From assembly GCA_019747455.1 (NCBI GenBank), contig JAIEQT010000289.1, forward strand, positions 1 through 8,125: 8,125 nt of DNA, read 5' to 3'. Every line of letters begins with the position of its first letter. The stretch's first letter is position 1. The stretch is from Chitinophagaceae bacterium (GTDB lineage: Bacteria; Bacteroidota; Bacteroidia; Chitinophagales; Chitinophagaceae). Both the position numbers and the translations under genes were made by a program. The notes under the pieces are model-generated. The model was given only the letters and a program-made list of their open reading frames with translations, ran no database searches and was not told the origin of the DNA. Positions 5,449 to 8,125 of this stretch are shown here, piece after piece.

Positions 5449-6930
5449 TTATTTTCGTCCTATCATTTTTTTTATGTAATTAAATTCGTCTGGTTGTTCA
5501 AGTTCTTTCCAAAATTTCTTTATGTATTTTGTTCTGTCAAAACTATCATTATATTTCTCATAAATCCAAATAGCATCTTTGTCTGCTATAACTAAAAACT
5601 TTGCAGAAAGTCGTAAACCATATGAATAAACTTGTTTGAAAGTTTCCTCTAATTCTTTATTATTCTTAATCCAAAATTTTGCTTCTATTAACATACTAGC
5701 AATTTCGTAATTTTTTTCTTTGTTTGTTAGAAACGCATAGTCAGGAAAATTCCGTTCACCTCTACCCATTCTAACAGTAAGCTGTCTTTCCCAATGTTTT
5801 TCAGTATAACCAAGTTCTTTTAATAAAGGTTCAATAAGTTGAATTTCAACATCTCGTTCAATTTCTAAATTGCCATTTGAGCTAAAAGTAGGGCTATATA
5901 GTTGAGGCAATAAATTTATTTTAGTTCCTTTTTTCTCGACTAAATGTAAAAGTCTATTGTAATCTTCGCTTGTAAATGAATATCCACTTACACCTTGTAG
6001 ATTTTTTCTTACTAATGGGTGCTTACTAAAGTAAGCATCAGATTTTAATTCATTAATAGAAATAGGTTCAACTTTTATTCCTTCACTTATGTATATAGAA
6101 CTATAGTAATGAAAAAATGGGTCTGCAATTCCATCTTTTGTTGCTCTCCAAATTGAATGAATACAACTTCTTGGTGAAAGGCAATACATAATAATTATAT
6201 CTCCTCTTTTGGTATCTACATTCCCTTGCCAAAATGAAGTGTTTCCAACTTGATAGTTGTCTAAAAATTCAAAGTCATTACCACCTTGGTCTCCACCAAC
6301 AAGCCAAACTTGTGTAGCTTGTGGAAGTTCAGTTTCTTGAACTTGGGTTTGATTTATGTAGTTTGGTGCAAAGTCGTATAAAAATGCACAAAATTCAAAA
6401 GCTGTCATTTCATTTTCACTTTGAAACTTTTGAAACACTTCGCACAATTTCCAATAATATCTAATTCGTTCTTCTTTATATCTTTTTAATGGAACTTCAG
6501 GTAATTCAATGCTAAAAGTGTCAGCGATTTGAGTTAGCAACTGAAATTTACTTATATAAAAATATGGTTTAAAAAAGTCTGGATATTTGTAATATAACCA
6601 AGTTGAAATTGTCAGAATTATATGAAGAAAATTAAATCTATCAGGTTTAAATTCTTCAATTTCTTCGTTTTCTTTCTTTATAGAAAATCCATTTTTTACA
6701 ATTTCATTAAACAAGTTTTCTGCACTTTCTTTTGTAAGTTCTTGAGGAGGTTTTGGGCTATAGGAAAAATCTGTCAAGTCGTCTATAAAGTCAATAGTAT
6801 CTTGACTTACATCGTCTTTAAAATAAGTCAGTAAAATATCAATTGTCGTTCCATTGGTAAAAAGTTCAATTGCTTTTTTTCCCTGTTCTGTTTCTTTATA
6901 GTTGTTCCAAAGGAATTTATTTAGTTTCAT
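5449..6930 (-). CDS. EVE-domain / PD-(D/E)XK nuclease fusion, candidate modification-dependent restriction enzyme
   Basis: A 493-residue cytoplasmic protein. Residues 1-195 are mostly helical and of unknown family, with motifs PDFFKPYFYISKFQLL and FEFCAFLYDFAPNYI. Residues 206-335 look like an EVE (PUA/YTH-like) domain: VWLVGGDQGGNDF, SFWQGNVDTKRGDIIIMYC, SIWRATKDGIADPFFHYYS and KHPLVRKNLQGVSGYSFT. EVE domains bind modified bases in nucleic acids. Residues 357-460 resemble the type I restriction HSDR_N nuclease fold: IERDVEIQLIEPLLKELGY, then D397 in FPDYAF, E416-A-K418 in LIEAKFW, and QVYSYGLR, ending IADKDAIWIYE. So the PD-(D/E)XK active site is intact. There is no helicase or ATPase. The natural role would be cutting foreign DNA with modified bases. 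Two 60-base stretches I counted have 25 and 32 percent GC, against 43 and 48 percent in two from the M20 gene, suggesting transfer. The ATG at 6928-6930 is the first in frame. Confidence 0.75.
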   Translation of the reverse strand: MKLNKFLWNNYKETEQGKKAIELFTNGTTIDILLTYFKDDVSQDTIDFIDDLTDFSYSPKPPQELTKESAENLFNEIVKNGFSIKKENEEIEEFKPDRFNFLHIILTISTWLYYKYPDFFKPYFYISKFQLLTQIADTFSIELPEVPLKRYKEERIRYYWKLCEVFQKFQSENEMTAFEFCAFLYDFAPNYINQTQVQETELPQATQVWLVGGDQGGNDFEFLDNYQVGNTSFWQGNVDTKRGDIIIMYCLSPRSCIHSIWRATKDGIADPFFHYYSSIYISEGIKVEPISINELKSDAYFSKHPLVRKNLQGVSGYSFTSEDYNRLLHLVEKKGTKINLLPQLYSPTFSSNGNLEIERDVEIQLIEPLLKELGYTEKHWERQLTVRMGRGERNFPDYAFLTNKEKNYEIASMLIEAKFWIKNNKELEETFKQVYSYGLRLSAKFLVIADKDAIWIYEKYNDSFDRTKYIKKFWKELEQPDEFNYIKKMIGRK

Positions 6931-6959
6931 TGTCTATGTGTGTAGGGTCTCTCGAAAAT

Positions 6960-6970
6960 TACAGCTAACA
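6960..6970. repeat. Right copy of the 11-base inverted repeat
   Basis: TACAGCTAACA, exact reverse complement of 5435-5445. It sits 29 bases upstream of the restriction-like start codon, with CGAAAAT directly inside it (6953-6959). No convincing target-site duplication is seen outside the two copies. Confidence 0.6.
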
Positions 6971-6972
6971 CA

Positions 6973-7003
6973 TAAATATACGCTACTCTATATAATCTTA
7001 AAA
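6973..7003 (-). promoter_or_regulatory. Candidate Bacteroidota-type promoter for the restriction-like gene
   Basis: On the minus strand TTTT (complement of 7000-7003), a 19-base spacer and TATATTTA (complement of 6973-6980) approximate the Bacteroidota pattern TTTG-N19-TAnnTTTG, with one mismatch in each box. Transcription would begin near the right inverted repeat, about 40 bases above the start codon. The promoter would then lie just outside the repeat-bounded unit. Confidence 0.3.
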
Positions 7004-7086
7004 TCGAAGATTTTTTGTCACCAAGCATTCCAGTGTTATATATTTAATATTGCTGGCTTAGCATTATTCACCACCTAGAAACGTTT

Positions 7087-7203
7087 AATCCCTAAGGGGT
7101 TTGGGTTGCGATGGGGATGCATTTCTTTTATTGTTATTCAACCCTCCGGGGTTGTGATATGGATGCACCTTTTTTCTATTAATGTTTAACCCCTTCGGGG
7201 TTA
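7087..7203. repeat. Three tandem hairpin repeats with a ~50-base period
   Basis: Hairpins AATCCC/GGGGTT (7087-7101, one T-G pair), CAACCC/GGGTTG (7139-7154) and TAACCCC/GGGGTTA (7187-7203) start 52 and 48 bases apart. The spacers also match: each of the first two hairpins is followed by a G-rich piece with GGATGCA, a pyrimidine run and an ATT-rich tail, so the whole unit repeats, not only the stem. The stems differ by compensating changes while the AACCC...GGGTT form is kept. This is a diverged tandem intergenic repeat of unknown role. Confidence 0.65.
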
Positions 7204-7278
7204 GGGGCAAAGGAGAATTAGTTTGGAAGGTGATACTGCCCCAAAAAATCTTTCAATAATAATACTGCTAAACATCAA

Positions 7279-7311
7279 GAGATTCCTCGCGCCTGCGGCG
7301 CTCGGAATGAC
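7279..7311 (-). repeat. Dispersed-type inverted repeat next to the transporter stop
   Basis: On the minus strand it reads GTCATTCCGAGCGCC, TGC-type loop, GGCGCGAGGAATCTC. The two 12-base arms pair with two mismatches. The GTCATTCCGAG...GAGGAATCTC frame is one I recognise as a common dispersed repeat in many bacterial and metagenome assemblies. Starting 3 bases after the transporter stop codon, it may serve as a transcript end, but lacks a proper T-run. Confidence 0.5.
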
Positions 7312-7314
7312 TTA

Positions 7315-8125
7315 TCAATGATAAAAATCCAACTCCTTATGATAGGTTTCTTCTAGTTGGGTCATAGCGAGGAAAGCTAAACATAAAGCAGAACATGCAA
7401 TGATCACGGCACTGATATAATAGTTGCCGCCAAATAAACTCGCCACCCACTGAAATGCAAAACTCAATGGTATCACCCAACCACGTACTAAGTTGAGTGA
7501 ACTGCTGGTAACCAATGTGCGAATGTTGGTACCAAATTGCTCAGCGGCAAGTGTAAACAACATAATCGTAAAACCTACACCCATTCCCATCGCTACAAAC
7601 AATCCGTAATATATAACCAATGAATATTTAGCAAATAGAAAAAATAAAACAATGAATACACTATAGGCACCTAAGAATATATAAATGGCTTTTTTGCGAC
7701 TCTTCAAATACTGACTCAACAGCCCACACAGCGGATCACCAAAAGCAAACCCTAAAAAATTTAAGGAGATCACAGTAGCTGCCGATGGTATATCTACCAT
7801 ACCCATACTGGTTGCAATTTCTTTGGTAAACGTAATGAGTATACCAGTGGCAAACCATCCGGGCATGCCCACCAATAAAATGCAAAAAAACTTCTTGCGT
7901 AAATCGGCACTGCGCAATACCAACATAAAATTTCCCTTGCTCACACCTTCTTCTTTCATTACACTAAACAAGCCGCTCTCTACTACACTAAATCGTAAAA
8001 TCAATAACAGTAAACCCAATCCTGCACCAATAATATAACTTGTTTTCCAACTAAAATAAGTAGCCACTATTCCTGCGGTTACAGCACCAAACATACCAAT
8101 ACCGCCCACTATCGCCACCGCAAAA
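7315..8125 (-). CDS. MFS transporter, C-terminal part (5' end beyond the window)
   Basis: About 269 residues of a major facilitator superfamily transporter are visible; the frame is open to the right edge, so the start lies outside. Roughly eight hydrophobic segments can be counted, for example GGIGMFGAVTAGIVATYF, SYIIGAGLGLLLLILRF, AIYIFLGAYSVFIVLFFLF and WVIPLSFAFQWVASLF, as expected for TM5-TM12 of a 12-TM protein. Between the second and third segments lies a polar cytoplasmic loop (SVMKEEGVSKGNF...RSADLRKK), as in the central MFS loop. FGDPLCGLLSQYLKSRKKA matches the G-D-x-x-x-G...R-K loop signature between TM8 and TM9. The style recalls the metabolite:H+ symporter branch (ProP/KgtP-like), but the substrate is unknown. 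The stop is TGA at 7315-7317. A GTG at 8116-8118 is an internal valine codon, not the start. Confidence 0.88.
   Translation of the reverse strand, partial: FAVAIVGGIGMFGAVTAGIVATYFSWKTSYIIGAGLGLLLLILRFSVVESGLFSVMKEEGVSKGNFMLVLRSADLRKKFFCILLVGMPGWFATGILITFTKEIATSMGMVDIPSAATVISLNFLGFAFGDPLCGLLSQYLKSRKKAIYIFLGAYSVFIVLFFLFAKYSLVIYYGLFVAMGMGVGFTIMLFTLAAEQFGTNIRTLVTSSSLNLVRGWVIPLSFAFQWVASLFGGNYYISAVIIACSALCLAFLAMTQLEETYHKELDFYH

Larger units (their letters stand above)
6931..7314. other. Intergenic region between the transporter and the restriction-like gene
   Basis: This 384-base stretch has no credible coding sequence on either strand. It contains, from left to right, the right inverted repeat, a possible promoter, an AT-rich hairpin (AAAATC/GATTTT around GAA at 7000-7014), three hairpin repeats (7087-7203) and an inverted repeat next to the transporter stop (7279-7311). 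Confidence 0.6.

Noticed and set aside
5350..5450. Complete integron attC site downstream of the restriction-like gene
   Set aside because: The R-type ends are only loosely matched and AGCTAAC/ACCCAAC cores are too close together; no matching site is visible on the other side. Kept only as a hypothesis under the inverted-repeat finding.
7000..7016. Intrinsic terminator AAAATC-GAA-GATTTT plus T-run on the plus strand
   Set aside because: The stem is short and AT-rich and no plus-strand gene precedes it.
7087..7203. CRISPR array
   Set aside because: Only three diverged units; the hairpin stems vary and the spacers between them are similar to each other, the opposite of a CRISPR.

Overview
The window looks like a chromosomal segment of a Bacteroidota bacterium, most likely in or near the Chitinophagaceae. 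It is AT-rich, ribosome binding sites are weak or absent, one candidate promoter is close to the Bacteroidota TTTG-N19-TAnnTTTG pattern, and several proteins (the split YeeE pair, a YqaE/Pmp3 protein, SnoaL-like secreted proteins) read like that phylum's versions. This placement is inference from style, not from a marker gene. Every gene I can support lies on the minus strand, so transcription runs from high to low coordinates. No rRNA, tRNA, CRISPR array or insertion-sequence transposase was found.

Right to left in transcription order: the right edge (7315-8125) is the C-terminal two thirds of an MFS transporter. Below it is a non-coding stretch (6931-7314) carrying a dispersed-type inverted repeat and three hairpin repeats with a period of about 50 bases. 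Next is the most interesting gene (5449-6930), a 493-residue protein with a helical N-terminal region, a central EVE/PUA-like domain and a C-terminal PD-(D/E)XK nuclease domain. It is a good candidate for a modification-dependent (type IV-like) restriction enzyme. It is framed almost exactly by an 11-base inverted repeat (5435-5445 and 6960-6970), is more AT-rich than its neighbours in sampled stretches, and abuts a block of three GC-rich hairpins (5353-5413). It looks like a mobile single-gene defence cassette.

Next comes a toxin-antitoxin pair (4523-5144) with a PIN-family toxin overlapping its antitoxin by 14 bases, so 4.5-7.0 kb forms a small defence/accessory island. Then follow a small YqaE/Pmp3 membrane protein and a compact run of three exported or membrane-anchored proteins: two SnoaL/NTF2-like proteins (one periplasmic, one a lipoprotein) and an M20 metallopeptidase of the carboxypeptidase S type.

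The left end holds an outer-membrane beta-barrel-like protein and a two-gene YeeE/YedE module (281-844 and 1-276, cut by the window edge), in which the sulfur-compound channel is split over two adjacent genes separated by 4 bases. The housekeeping and transport genes look ordinary; the restriction-like cassette and its repeats are the part worth following up.
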